DNA of 64,000 nt from Caprimulgus europaeus (GCA_907165065.1 OU015529.1:5505054-5569053), one strand, 5' to 3'; shown: positions 14,245 through 27,900, counted from the stretch's first letter. The notes: generated from the sequence alone by a model not told the origin. Program-made: numbers and translations.

Positions 14245-15016
14245 CTGCAAAACAATTATAAAACATAAGCTGACATATTTCAGAAGTGCCCATGAAGCTT
14301 CAGTAAAATGTCCTTAAAAGGTGAACTTTGAGAGGATCTAAACATTGTTCCCTCCCCGGTACCATCCCTCTCCCACTCCCACAAATTACTTCTTCCTACA
14401 AAGCCTATTTCACTTCATTTCTTGGATGACCACACAGTCAGTAATGTTGTAAAGTTTTGACAGCTCTTATAGACAATAACATTAACTGCCAAAGAAAAAT
14501 GCAACTGTGTATCAAATTAGTAAAATAAATAAATCACTTATGACTACTTTGCAGTTGTCACACAGCCCTTTCTCCTCAGTGTACAATACAAACATTCAAT
14601 TAAGTGACTTAAATGACTTTCAGAAAAAACTAAAACATGGGACTAAAAAATTCTTTTACTTTAAAAGCTCTCCCTAAACTAAAAGCAAAATAATCCCTGA
14701 ACTCATGACATGAATGTTAAGATTACAGGACTAATATCGCTTTGGTTGTTAATTCACACAGGTCTCTCTGCTCAGCAAAACCCCGTAAGACCCAAGCTCA
14801 GAAGCAGGACAGCCATGTAATAATGATTTCCAGAGCACTTAAATACAGATTGGAAAGACCAAGTTTCTTTACAGTGAAGGAAGGTGCTGCAGGATGCTAC
14901 AGGGAGGTGTGACCACTCCTGGTCCCTGCAGAAAAGGAGCTCTTGCACACAGACACCAACCATAGCACAGGAGAAAACAGCCACCTGCCCACGTCCCTGG
15001 CAAGCAGGGGAGGGTA

Positions 15017-15345
15017 TCATAGAATCATAGAATGGTTTGGGTTGAAAAGGACCTTAAAGATCATCCAATTCCAACCCCACGTGCTGCAGACAGGGCCACC
15101 AACCACCAGATCAGGCTGCCCAGGTCCCCATCCAACCTGGCCCTGAATGCTTCCAGGGATGGGGCATCCACAGCTTCTCTGGGCAACCTGTGCCAGTGCC
15201 TCACCATCCTCTGGGTGAAAAATTTCCTCCTAATATCCAACCTAAATCTCCTCTCTCTCAGTTTAAAACCATTTCCCCTTGTCCTGTCACTATCTTCCCA
15301 TAGACAGAGTAGGCTTGCTGTTCCCTCTCCTCAAGGCAGACCAGA
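15017..15345 (-). mobile_element. CR1 LINE 3' fragment, sense to TACC2
   Basis: The copy begins on the plus strand with the inverted terminus atcatagaatcatagaatgg and continues through the 3' UTR and the CR1 block ending accatttccccttgtcctgt. The far boundary, near 15345, is approximate. Confidence 0.92.
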
Positions 15346-18300
15346 GCAGAACTCGCTTCTACAGCTCCATTTCCCTTCTGCTTTCTTAAGCAAAACCCAA
15401 ATTAGAAAATCAGGTTTTTTTCTAGCTTTTGACAGCAGCACAAATAAAACACTTCTCTCCTGAGCCTCCTCACGCTCTTTAAGAGTGTAAATCACCCATG
15501 TACGCAAAAGATCACCCCACAAGAAGTTCACTTGCATTGTCCCTCACCGTAAACAGACTGGTAACCATACTACTCCCCCTCTCTTGACCACACTCATTAA
15601 GCTAATGACAGAAAATGAGCTAAATAACCAATGACTTCATGTCTCAAAAGCAGGAGCAGCGTACGGTCTTGTCACGCCACGTTGTCCTTTACAGAGCACC
15701 TCTGACATACCAGAGGGACACAGATGTCCTGGGGTAGCAGTCACACACAACAGCTTCCCATCATGCCAGCTCCCACTTCCAGCAATCCAGACACAAAGGG
15801 TTTGAGGAAATACTGGTGGAACCAGGCCTTGGCTGAAAAGTGGGTTTTTAGGTTTCCGGAACTAAATATGAACAGCTATTTATCTTAGCCATTCCCTATA
15901 AAATTTCCACTCCCCTTCCCCCCAGTAATTACACTGTAATTGCAGAAGGTAGATTAAATTGTGTTACTGAATAAGAGTTGGTAAAGTTCAGGGATAGATT
16001 GTTCCTTTCTTTAGGAATATGTATATAAACAGTGGACAAACTGAAATCACATCTCTAACTCACAGGAGCATGAGAACAGTTATTCCTCAAAGCACTTATC
16101 CATTAAATAAGATCACAAAACCTCTTTCTGAGCGTGGTTTGCCTTGATTAGCTCATATCCATGACGTTGCTTTGTGCCATATGGGATAGCTACTCATTTA
16201 TTCTAAGAAATTATCTCTGCTTTATGTACTCCCTTCTTTCCTTCCTTCCTCCCTTTCCTCAGTCTATCCAAAATGGTCTGACACTGACTTCCTAAATTTT
16301 CCAACACATCAAATTAAATTAATGAATCATAATTAAAAAGCAAGCTGTTTCCTTCTTCAGACAAAGGACTTTTTCCTTTGCTAAAAATGTCTCTGTCCTA
16401 ATATAGTACTAGCATCGAATATATACAGAGGCAATGTGACTATATAGGGTCACACGAAGATTAGAGAAAGTAAGATTTTTAAAGCAAAAATGTGAACTGC
16501 TAAAAATAAGCCAATGCTGAACATCTGTTTGGAGAGTAAACAAAGAATTGCAAAACCCAAACAATTCACAAGAGGGCTCAGCCAAGCAAGAATACCAAAC
16601 ACACATCAATTTATGGACCTTATGTTATGCACACAGAAAAATGTCCCAGTTAATTGCTTACAGGAGCACCTGTTCCCCTCTCCCCCACACCCTTTGCACA
16701 GGCCCCACCACCCATCTGCAGCCTCCAGCTTTTCCCTTTAATTCTTTCCATATAAAAGGAAATAATTTTCAGAAATACACTTTGACTAAAATCACTCCTA
16801 ATGCCCTCTGCAAAGCTAAACTAGCTGTCAAAATACAGGCATTTTTAGAAGAGCTCTGCTCCCTAAAAAAAGCACAAGGCTTACTTTTTATGAGCTGTAT
16901 GTGTTAAAAATCACAAATAATCATCTTTCCAAGCTCCATCTAAACCATCAAATACTGGATTCCTCTAAAGGCCATGCCTGCCAAGCATCAGCTGCACAAG
17001 TGTAAAGAGGATGGCGATGCAGCTGGTGCTTGTATTTTCTCTGACATCTTGCACCAACACCAGTACCAGCAGGTACCCAGCTGTGTGCTGTGGGAGGGGG
17101 GACTGCAGGACAGGGTACCACACAGGTACCTCTTCACACCTCTTCCCCACTCCTGTCACTCTGACAAGGGGTCCATAGTACCAAGGAGTGTTGAGCAAGG
17201 CTGTGAAGAGTAGGTTGCAAGGATAATCACACCAGGTCTGGGGTTAATATTGCCACATGATAATTCTGGCAGCATTCAGCTTGGGTTGCAGGTAGAATTG
17301 TAGTGCTACTGGTTACTACCCATCACTAGATGGGCATTGCCTGCAGATGGGTGCTACCTACTGGTGGCATAATAAGCTCACAAGAGACAAGGCAGAAGCA
17401 GAGCAGCTCAGAAACAGTAAGGACTGCACACACTGAGGCAGGGTAGCACAGCAACCCTGTCCAAAGCACAGACTGTGTCTGCTCTGAACTCTCCAGCCTA
17501 AATCTGCATCGACTCAACTACATGTATCAACTCATGGCATCAACTCATGGGACTTCTATCTGCTCAGACATGAAGTGGGTACATTAAAACCTCTGCTTCT
17601 CCACAGCTCTTAACTAAAACAAGGTTCATCATTAAACTTATTTTCCAATTAGTAATATTCAAATGGCTGTAATGAGGATGCTACCAAAAGGGCCAAACCT
17701 TCCCAGTGCACAATAAGCTACACAGTGGCCAGTCTTCATTCTGTAGAGTCGAGCTGATTAGAAAACATTTTTCAAACTCCATCTTTTTTTATTTTTAAGT
17801 AATTCTCAAAAGTGATTTTCTGACCTTCTGCATATGCAGATGTCCCTGGGTATTCCTGCCTGCTTGTGCTGCTAAGACTGAGGAGCACACCTTGAGAGCA
17901 TCACAGCTCCCCAGGCTGTGAACTATGCGACTGGGAAAGGTTCATCTGCAGACAAAGCAACACAGCTTTCACTGCATCCAGCATCACCTATCACAAATTC
18001 CCTTAAGACCATTTAATGTGCCCTTGGCATAACAGGAGCAGGGAGAGAGGCTGATGCAGGGGAGCACAACATTTACCAATTCCAACTCAGGTTTACAACA
18101 GCTCTCATTCCTAGAATTCATGACAGAGCTGTGACAGCTCTGTCTGGTCTGGACTAAACATCGTGCTGCAACTCCTCAACCTCAGCTGGAGATGAAACAC
18201 AAGAGCAGCAGCTTTCCTTAGCACGTGGAAGGGACCAGATTGGGTTGCCCTGCCTGTTACCTATGGCCTGACCTTAAAGACAACTCCTGCAGCAAATGCT

Positions 18301-19239
18301 TTCCAAGCTGACCTTTCTTCCTGGGCATTTGGAGGTTTTCTCACCCATAACACAGGCAGCAAGTTGCATGGAACAGATCAACACTGCTCAGAAATGTTTG
18401 ACACCTCTAGCCACGGAGTCCAGCTAAGCTGTGGCCTTGTACAGCCAGGGCATTAATCTGCTTTCTCTGCCTTGTCAGTCCAGACACTTCCCATGTAAAA
18501 CAGAAATCCTGTTGCAGAGCTCTGCACCTGCAGCATGAAGAGAATGTGTCTAGCCAACATTTCTCCTAGTGCAACGTGTACTGGCAAATCAGAGTGAACT
18601 TGGCCTTTCAGTTTCAGTGCTGAACAAAAATGCCTGGCAGAACAGCCAGTGAACTTTTCACCTAATTCTTTTCAGGGTGCTCCTCTCTAGACACAGTAAA
18701 TAAAATCTACTTACTGAGCAGATGATACCATAATTGTCCCTGATCAATATGTTATTAGCAGGGGAGGGGAGGCAGACAGTCATCCTCAAGAAGCAAAACA
18801 AAGATAGAGTTTCTGGACTGGACAGATGGAGGGACAACCTGATCTCTTCTTATGCACTGCCATCTGGAAGACATTTAGCACAAACTGACCCCTACCTTAT
18901 AGGCACCATTATTTTTCCCTGTCAAAGTGCATACCATCTGTATTATATGACAACCCTGATGGGGGAATACAGAGAAACAAAAGGAACTTATTTAGTAAAT
19001 AACTAAGTATATCCAGGGAAAAACACTTCATAATTGTACTTTACTGCAGACAGACTGGAATAGCATCATGCCATCTAGTAGCCCTGGTAGCATGTCAGTA
19101 GTACAGAGGTATAAATAGCAGGCATCGACACAGAGACATCGCATGTGTGTGCATTAGAGAATTTTTTTGGAGCCATATAAAAAAGTAGTGGTACCATATT
19201 TCTACATAAAATGTCAAAAAAGCAGTGGCTTTAACACAA

Positions 19240-19755
19240 TTGTCTGTGTCCAGTTCTGGGCTCCTCAGTTCCAGAGGGACAGGGATGTTCTAGAGAGAGT
19301 CCAGCCAAGGCTCACAAAGATGAGGAGGGGCTTGGAGCATCTGCCCTACGTGGAGAGGCTGAGAGAGCTGGGACTGTTCAGTCTGGAGAAGAGCAGCCTG
19401 AGAGGGGATCTGATCAATGTCTATAAATATCTGAAATGTGGGGGCCAAATGGATGGGGCCGGGCTCTTTTTGGTGGTGGCTGGTGACAGGACAAGGGGCA
19501 ATGGGCACAAACTGGAACACCAGAAGTTCCAGAGAAACTGAAGGAAAAACTTCTTTCCTGTGAGGGTGCCAGAGCCCTGGGACAGGCTGCCCAGAGAGGG
19601 TGTGGAGTCTCCATCTCTGGAGATGTCCAAACCCACCTGGACACTTTCCTGTGCAACCTGGTGTAGGGAACCTGCTTTGGCAGGGGGGTTGGACTGGATG
19701 ATCTCCTGAGGTCCCTTCCAGCCCCTACAATGCTGTGTGATTCTCTGTGTGATCT
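19240..19755 (+). mobile_element. CR1 LINE, ORF2 end plus 3' UTR
   Basis: The translation shows [20 protein letters not shown] and [20 protein letters not shown], the end of CR1 ORF2 (endonuclease/reverse-transcriptase protein), interrupted by a stop. The 3' end is tgtgtgattctctgtg. It is antisense to TACC2 and inactive. Confidence 0.93.
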
Positions 19756-20721
19756 TACTCATATAGTCAAGAACCTGCTCCACATCACAGGTGAAAAGAA
19801 GATGAGGGATAAGGCAAAGACATGAAACAACAAATATCACTGAAACTCTTGCCTTGGATGAGAAAAGCCCAGTCCTGCTATTACTGATCCTCACTGTGAG
19901 CATAATCCCACACATTTTCAGAGTACTACTTTCATTTGCTACTAACACTATGTTGTGATTAAATTAACCCTGAGCAAACCACAGAGAAGCCAGCAGTGTT
20001 TGTTACTGCTGGAAGAGAGTTGTGCCATGCCTGTTTCAGACAGGAGCTAAAGCAGGGGTCCAGCTGCACTGATATTAACCCCTCTTCTGCCAATCAACTG
20101 CATCTGTGGGTGGGCACATGTGGGAGCTACTGTATTTCTACTGCCAGGACACCAGGGAACACCTCTGCAAGGCTCACAGAGAAGCTGGCAAGCAACAACA
20201 GCCTGGACAGGAAAGACAGGTGCAAGGAGAACAGGTTGGCTTCTATCTCTAAAGCCAAACAAGGATGCAAAATAAAGGAGTAAAAAAAAAAAAAAACCAA
20301 ACCAGTGTTGAGAAGAGGTAATGTGTGCAGCTCTTTATAAATAAATAAATCAATTTAAACCAATAAACATATGGGAACTACTCAGCTGCTCACAGTATAT
20401 TTCTCTCTCAACTTCTTCCATTTCAGGAGCTGAAAAACTACTTACTAACACGCTGAATACCCCTGCTTTGGAACTTTTTAACACTGAACTCTTGCAAAAA
20501 TCCTTGCACCTCCCTGAAGGGCAGGATATGGAAACAAGAGCCAGATCCTGTGGCTCCTGCATGTGCCCTCACCCCTACTGGGCTCATCCTCCCTGTATGG
20601 GCTAACTACAGCTCAGCACCAGCACTCAGCCTACGCAACTGGGATGATGCAAGGAACCCCAAAACTAACTTCTAGATATTAACAGTAAAAATATTTTAAA
20701 GACAGAAGTTATGAAGTAAAT

Positions 20722-20999
20722 CAAGGGCAGGTAGTGATAGAACAAGGGGAAATGGCTTTGAAGTGGAAAAGGTGAGATTTAGATTAGATATTAGGAAGAA
20801 ATTCTTCATTGTAAGGGTGGTGAGACAGTGGCCCAGGTTGCCCAGAGAAGCTGTGGCTGCTCCTCCCTGGAATTGTTCAAGGCCAGGTTGGATGAGGCTT
20901 TGAGCAACCTGGTCTGGTGGAAGGTGTCCCTGCTGATGGCAGGGGGGTAGGAACTGGATGAGCCCTTCCAATCCAAACCATTCTGTGATTCTATGATCA
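20722..20999 (+). mobile_element. CR1 LINE 3' fragment
   Basis: The copy runs from gggcaggtagtgatagaaca to ccattctgtgattctatgat and covers only the 3' part of the element. It is antisense to TACC2. Confidence 0.93.
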
Positions 21000-22372
21000 A
21001 AAGAAAAGGTATAATTAACTCAAAATTCCAGATCCAGATGCGATGCACACAGTGTGAATTCACAAGGTTTACAAGAAGCAGTAAATCAAACCACTTTAAG
21101 ACTGCTCTTCCTAAATATTTCCTAAGGCAACATTTAATCACAGACAGCTTGTGTGCCTTTTTCCCTACAACCAGCAAACTATCACCCCAACGGCAACAGT
21201 GTCTTCTACTTCAGACTGTAATCCAGAGACCATATATAAATCTTCCTGTCACTTTTGGTGTTAGTCTTTTTTCATCCCTCCACATTCAGAAAATAGCTCA
21301 TTGCTCCACCTCAATTACTGCTCACTCTTTTCTAACTGCCTTGCTGCTATGGCCAACAATCCATTAGCAAGAAAAAAACTGAATCCACAAAAACCCATCA
21401 GTAACCCAATTACATTTGTCAAAAAACAAAGAAACACAACTCTGAGTAAAAACTTACAAGAACTGGAAGAAATCCACATCATTAGCTTCCCACTGTAAGC
21501 TTCTCTAGATCATCTTACTCCAACTGCAGGAAAAAGTTTGTTTCTCACAGATTCACTAAGCCAGCATTAGTGACTAACCAGCTTGGGGACTGATGGAAGA
21601 CCAGTAAAGGCTAAACAGAAAAGTCACCCAGTTTTTAAGGTGGATTGAGCAAAGAACACAAGCTCCTTTCCACCTTATATAGCATATTATTGCTACTTCA
21701 GCTAACTAATTTAATGCCAGCTTAAGTATATTGTGCATATTTACACTCCACTGAATTCACAGTGATTGAAGGGTAAACACACCCTACCAGGCTTCCTCTG
21801 CTGTTGGCAGTTAAGACAAGTTCATATACCCAGAGATCCTGACAACTCAACTGCCACCAGTATAAATAAAGCAAGTTTCCCTTCTCAGTGCGAGTGAAAG
21901 CAGACAAAAAGCTCAGTGTCCAACAGAGATGAGATACCTGAATGCTTTATAATCAGCAGTACACTGTTAAGGAACTTCTCAAGAAAATTCCCAAAGGATC
22001 AGTTACCTTGTACTAATAAAAACAAAAAAAATATAAGCACCTATAAAAATATATGGCATATATTGCACCTTCACATGGCATAACCCTCCTATGTACCAAT
22101 CTCAGGGGAAGGTAAACAGCACCTTCCTTTGAGGGTTTTGAGAGAGGGAGATTTAAATTCTGCTACAGATTCCACTGACAGATGCTCCACTGACTTACAG
22201 ACAGACTCAGCAAAGCCATCAGCAACTGGCCATACCAGACATATATCCATCCAAAAAGAGCGATAGCAATTTCATAGCCAGCGCTGACCTTCGTGGTCCT
22301 CCACCCACCCACACCAGTAAGCAGCTTGCAGCTGCCTTCCCCCCCTCCAGCTGCAAGGGCTCTGTACAATAC

Positions 22373-22498
22373 CTTGCTGCAGTCAGCTCAGCAGCATCCA
22401 CGGGCTCAACGTTTCCATACGCCGCAGAAACAGCTAAGGGTTGCTCAGAAGGATCAAGGGGAGAAGCCAACTGTATATCATCACCTGGCCCAGGAGGG
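22373..22498 (-). CDS. TACC2: TACC2 exon downstream of the giant exon (42 codons)
   Basis: This 126-bp exon translates as an acidic, Pro/Ala-rich segment beginning PPGPGDDIQLASPLDP and ending ELTAA plus two bases. It aligns with human TACC2 just after the giant-exon part (recalled ADDIIQPAAPADL). The acceptor, read on the minus strand, is gtctttttctctctgcag, an excellent pyrimidine tract. The donor is GCAAG followed by gtattg, which lacks the usual G at +5 and should be weak. The exon enters and leaves after codon base 2: the last two bases of the giant exon (AG) plus its first base C make a Ser codon, and its own terminal AG plus the C of the next exon make another. It is therefore a symmetric cassette. 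No domain is recognisable, and its role is inferred only from position. Confidence 0.86.
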
Positions 22499-25400
22499 CT
22501 GCAGAGAGAAAAAGACATGGAAAAAAAACAGCCTTAGAGGTCTGAGTTATTGCAGAACTATTGTCATTTGGCTGTCTGAACCCCTGGATTTCAGCATGTA
22601 TATGCTCACTCGTGTTGGGGAACACAGTGAAAGTTGGAGTTCTTAATATAAGTTGCCTTTGTGCACAGCTCTTTTCCCTCTGGCCTGAAGTCACTGGATT
22701 TTTGTCTGTGTTACAACAGCACGAGTAACGAGATAGTACAATCCAACAGCAAATTAACCCCCTATTGATTATGATTTTTAAAAGCAAATAAGAAAATGAG
22801 CTACTGCTTGAAGAAGAGAAATGGCAGGACTTCCTTGCTCAGAAATCACATAGCACTTGAGTCTGGATGCTACAGAGCTGCGTGGGGGCTCATCCATGGG
22901 AGCAGAGAGTCAAAGATGTCCCAGGTGTTCTCTGGTTTAACCACACCTGAGGGCTCAGCTGTTGTAGGAAGCTTTGAGCTAAGATGTTTACAAGTTCTGA
23001 AGTCCTCTAGCTTATCAAAGGAGCAGTTTTCACCCATTGCTAAGAGTTGCATATACTTATAGCACAAACTGAGTACCTGCTTTGCCTTAAAATGAGCGTT
23101 CAGAAAGGAGACCTTGACAACAGGACAGTACATCTCCTTTCTTATATACATAAGGAGCAAAACACAGATGGGCAGGTCTTGTTGTGGCTACTAACAGAGC
23201 ACTAAGAGTCTTTCCTATGAACATATAGAAAGTACAGCACAAGCCAAAAGCACCATTGAAGCTGTTGTACTGGTGTGCCTCAGTTTGGTGAGGAGCAAAC
23301 TCACGTCTGCTGCACCACAAGCCCCCAGACAGCGATTTTCATACAGTCTCTACAGAAAAAGTAACTTGAAACTCGGTGATGTTGAAGCTGCTCATTCCTG
23401 AGCCACCCTGCTCTGTTCAGGCACAAACAATGAAGTTATCCAAAAGCTGCTCAAACTAGTTCCACAACTGACATTCCTGGGCATCACAACCACCTTCGCC
23501 TCACAGGCACCAGCCACCAGGTCCCTGCTGTAAGGCCTCTGCAGCGACCGGCCTTATAAGACAATTTGTTCCAAGATTTGACCTCTGTTAAAAGGCTATG
23601 AGTTTTTTCCATTCCATTGCCTAAATTCTGGGTCAAATCTGGAAGAGGATCTACTTAAAATTGCTTCCAAATTCTACTTATAACAAGCATGACTGAAATA
23701 CTTTTCAAAGGAAAATACCTCACAGTTTAACAAGCAGTTGCTTACTAACAGCTGCAGCGAGCACACTAAATTCAGCCCAAAGACCAAGGGGTTCACTCTG
23801 TTACTAGTGTGCCACAAGCAAAAGATTTGTTCATCCAGTGTCATTAGGTCCATAATTTCACTTTTAAGACCTTTACTTACCCTTGAAAAGAGATTTTCCA
23901 AGTCACTCTTAGAAGGCAGGTACACAAATAACAAGTTTCAGACAAAGCTTGACCCGTAGTAATCATTAAATATCAATAAATAAGAAAGAACTGCATAAGC
24001 CTATATAATTTATTTTGTTTAAACACAGGAGGCCTGACCTCTATGTATGAACCTTTTGAATCAAGGCAGGAAATATATTTAAAATATGCAAAAAAAAAGC
24101 ACAGCTTTATACATGTGGACACAGAGAGAAGCAGAGTTGGCTCCTTGGCACCAACCCCACAACCACAGCAAGGGCTACGTTGCTCTCCTCCTGACATCAG
24201 TGAGATGCAAACCTTAAAACTCCAGTTTCATCCTAAAGTTTTAAAGTGTTTTGACATTGGTGCTGGAGACAGAAGGCAGCTATGGGTCTTGGCATTTTCT
24301 CCCTGTCCATGTTTTTCCAATCAGGAGAGCTGGATGGGGCTCCCTTTAAAGAGTCAACAACAGCTCCAAGTTTACTCCAAGGGAAACCAATAAGCATTTC
24401 AAACCCTGCTATCTCCTAGTCCCAAACATTTGGTTGCTTTTAATGAGATAAGGGTAAGATTTATAGGTCCTGTTCTTATTCCAGAAACCTCTGGAAAATG
24501 GCACCAACCACCACCAGGCAGGGTTGAGCTCTCAGCACTCTCATCTCTCGCCATCTCATTTTCTTCAAGAAACAAGATGTTGCTCACTGGGTAGAGCAAA
24601 GCTGAGAGACAAAATCCTCTAGATTTCATACTTGGTTTTTTAAAAACTTGGACCAAAGACTCAGTTATTGAGCCTCAGTTTACACATGCATAAGGAAAAA
24701 CATTAATTCATTGCAAAAAAAAATGTTGAGAGGATTTACTGTTTCTGAGAATTTCTTACTCTACAATTCTTTGCAAGAGAAAGATCTAGTGGCATCTATT
24801 TTAGTTCAGATTCATTCATTCAAACACCTTGTACCTCCTAAAATTTCTTACATTTTATTAAGTAATACCTTCATAATATTAATTCTTATCATCTCTTCTC
24901 TATTTTGTAGTTTATCTTGTATATTGGCCATATTCATTAAAATAAACTTCATATGCAGAAAATTCAACAATAAACTGCTATGCACCTTTGCTACTTCTCT
25001 TCTCTAGAAGTATTTTCATGATTATTGGGACTCCTGTCAGTATAATTCAGCAGAGTAGGAGGTAAGAAGCTATTTCTGAGATTAGAAATCAACATCACTG
25101 GTATCAGAAACTGAAACTAATCTTGTTCAGCAAACAGCTCAGGACTACTGCACGAGCTACCAGCACAGGATTAAAACCAAACCAACCCCTGTGTTTTTTT
25201 CACCCTGTACTACACTTGTGAGGTAATTTAAGATTGATTTAAATATTAATAGATTTTTTGGGAAAATATGAGATTCTAAGATTGAAGTGGAAAGTCTGGC
25301 TTTATTTCCCAATGAACTAAGGGACATCCATACAACCAAATCCTGTCCCCACAGGGCAAGGCCATATACCAGCAATAGCTTTAAAAGCTCAGACACAGCA

Positions 25401-27113
25401 AGGACTGGGGGTCACCAGTTGCTTTTACTGGTCCCTACACATCACAGATATAACCAAGGCTTTACTTTTACCAGCTGCACACACACTCACAGTCAAAAGT
25501 TCAAGTTTGGGGAAATATGCTGCCTTTTGTAAACCCAACAAAGACTTGCTTATGCATTTAAATATGTGATTTTGGAAAAGTCTTTCAAATTCCTGCTGCA
25601 TTCTGAAGGAGAAACTATGCCTCAAGTGCCTCTCATCAGCACTTTGTATTTACACTGCAGGATGTTCTGCACGCCTCAGCCAGGATGAGTCCTGCTGAGC
25701 TGGGCGCTGTACAAACACAGTAATGAAGGTATCCAAGAGATGGACTGGCATGCCTTAATTAACTAAAATCACTCCCATTCAAGGGACAGATGAGTTTGAT
25801 GTTCAGTTCTGCACACAGCAGCATTTCCACTGTTTTTTTCCATAAAAAGACACTACCACCAAGATACTGGAACTGTCTCCTGGGGTATACTCTAGTGTTT
25901 CAGATATACAGATATTCAATTATATTTTATACATACATAGTGTCTCTAGTGTCTCTGATATACATGTTGTTCCTCTGAGCTGGACTTGAGCAATCAGCAG
26001 AACAGTCTGGATGCTGGGTGACCCTGCTCAGCACCCAAGGAGAGCCAGCCCAGCCCAGCTTGGGCATCACCCGAGTCACACCGGTCCCCAAGGAAGGGGA
26101 CTGCCATCATCCTGGCTGAGCAACAGGAACCACCTTCAAAGGCTGTTCCCAGAGACCCAAAGGCTGTGGGGTGCCTGCAGTCCATGGGGAATGTGTGACT
26201 GCCCGGCTCTGGGCACAGAGCTGTGCTTCCAGCAATGCTGGAGTCCCTTCTCCTGCTGCAAATTCCCATACTGTTAAAGTAAGAAAGGGAAATAAACATA
26301 GAAACTGGATTCTGGAGAAATTAAAGTACCTTTTTAAAAAAGATTTCCAAAAGCAACACCCCACCTATGAAAAGCAACCCCAGAAATGCAGCTGGCAGGT
26401 CCTGCAGGTAGCTCCAAGTCACCCAGCGGAGCGGGATGATGGAGCTATCGCTGTCAGGCGAGCCACGCACGTGACGGTGGAGGGTAATTCTCAGAAGCGA
26501 TATTTTTCTGGCAGTGCTTGTGGAAATCCTGACAAGATAGTGAAGTTATCTTGGCAGGGGATGGTGTTTAGTCACACATTACCTGAGGGCCTGGACTTCC
26601 TCTCTCACCCAAGCCTTCTTGCTGAGAAGTCCCCTAGTTTTTTTTAGCACAGATATCCAGATTGATCACTGATGTGACTAGTCATAGCCATAAAATAGAA
26701 AAAAAGATATATATTTTTTTTCCTGAGTATTCTACATTACTGTGGTCACATTAAAACCTACAAGTTATGGTGAGTTATTACATTAGACAAACACAATTAT
26801 TTTAGATTAAAAGACTTCAGGGGACTGAAACACGCTTTTCAGTACTACATTACTTCCTTCACGAGCTAAAAGAGGGACAACAGAAAGCCACATAAAAGTG
26901 TCCAAAGCATAAACCACGCGTGCACAGGATGAATAAGCATATTTGCTGTACTAACTGTCAACCATTATAAAAAGCCCATAACGTCACCACTGTGCAGCAT
27001 TTAGTGCCTCTGAAGAGCTCTCAGTCACGTCCTGATGTCATTCCTGCAGAATTTAAAAGTTTCCAAACTCCAGCTCGTAAACCTTGAACCAGAAGTTTCT
27101 CAGCGCGATCAAA

Positions 27114-27134
27114 CCCCCCCCCCCCCCCCCCCCC
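27114..27134. repeat. C21 homopolymer
   Basis: Twenty-one consecutive C residues are followed by gccc. On the transcribed strand of TACC2 this is a G21 run within the CpG-enriched patch. Its length is likely to be unreliable in sequencing. Confidence 0.97.
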
Positions 27135-27496
27135 GCCCTTTCCCCTCACAAAAGCCTCCTCACCCGCTGACACTCCGGCTTGAGCAGAAAACCCAACCGC
27201 AAACCATGGCAGGAGCCACAAAAACCATCTGGTCTCTTTCTTGGAGGCAAGGAGAGTTAATTCTCCGCCAGCGCTGTGTGAGCAGGAAGGGATTTCACTC
27301 GGGAGAAGGGTTACTTTTTAAAAAGTTGTTGAAATAGAAAAAAAAGGAGGAAAAAAAGAATAAAGTGCAAGACTTGAGAGAGGAAAAAGCAGCAGTAAAC
27401 AACAACTAGCTTTTAATTTCTGATACAAACCGTAACCGCACATTGCTTTTGTTATTTCCTTAGTTAACTTTCCCCCTCACAAGTGTCTACTTACCA

Positions 27497-27900
27497 AGGC
27501 CAGGAAATAATCACCAGCTTCTCTATTCTCAGTCATCTTCGCTTCCAACACAACAACCAGCAACAACCTCTCAGCTGAACACCAATTCTTCCCATTTCCA
27601 CCATCCCGCTCCGGGAAAAGAAGCGACAACGGTTGTTTAAAACTCCACGTTTAAATCCGATCTTAAGAGTTTGAGTGAGGGCAGGATCTTACAAAAGGCC
27701 GAGGAGTAAAAGCCTGGAATTGCTTTTCGGAGGCTCCTCCCATGAGGCTCCCCGAGGAAAGGCCATAGCGACCGTTTGCCGCGCCCCGCGTCCTCCCCCG
27801 ACGGGGATCGGATGCCTCCGGGGTGGCCACCCCGGAGGCATCCGATCCCCGTCGGGGGAGGACGCGGGGCGATCCCCGGTACTGGATCACTTGCAGCAAG
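27497..27900 (-). promoter_or_regulatory. Possible internal promoter and alternative first exon of TACC2
   Basis: Sequence from about 27.1 to 27.9 kb is clearly richer in GC and CpG than its AT-rich surroundings. At its low end the minus strand has ATG at 27538 opening MTENREAGDYFLAL, followed directly by a consensus donor (TTG followed by gtaagtaga) at 27496. A 23-codon upstream frame, starting at the ATG in GGGATGGTGG near 27607, stops on a TGA overlapping the 27538 ATG. This is what an alternative first exon can look like. Human TACC2 does have shorter isoforms from internal starts. Against a coding role, the frame ends in phase 0 and would meet a stop soon after joining either downstream exon seen here, so it would have to be a leader or join another exon. 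Confidence 0.25.
27782..27871. repeat. Perfect 90-bp palindrome with no spacer
   Basis: Two 45-bp arms (27782-27826 and 27827-27871) are exact reverse complements meeting at ggtgg/ccacc, with no loop. Pairing stops at 27781/27872, where the flanks become unrelated. The arms are GC-rich and contain many CpGs. As a result both strands encode the same peptide here (PPPTGIGCLRGGHPGG and onward), which is a consequence of the symmetry rather than a gene. It sits in the CpG-enriched patch of the TACC2 intron. It may be a genuine foldback or an assembly or library artefact. Confidence 0.97.

Larger units (their letters stand above)
14245..22372 (-). other. TACC2 intron between the 42- and 44-codon exons
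   Basis: The intron contains CR1 copies at 15017, 19240 and 20722. In 15346-19239, 19756-20721 and 21000-22372 I recognise no gene, RNA or element. The phases of the flanking exons fit each other directly, so no extra exon is required. Confidence 0.75.

Noticed and set aside
26171..26647. 158-codon plus-strand open frame
   Set aside because: No family resemblance and no supporting signals; consistent with chance in a locally GC-richer stretch.
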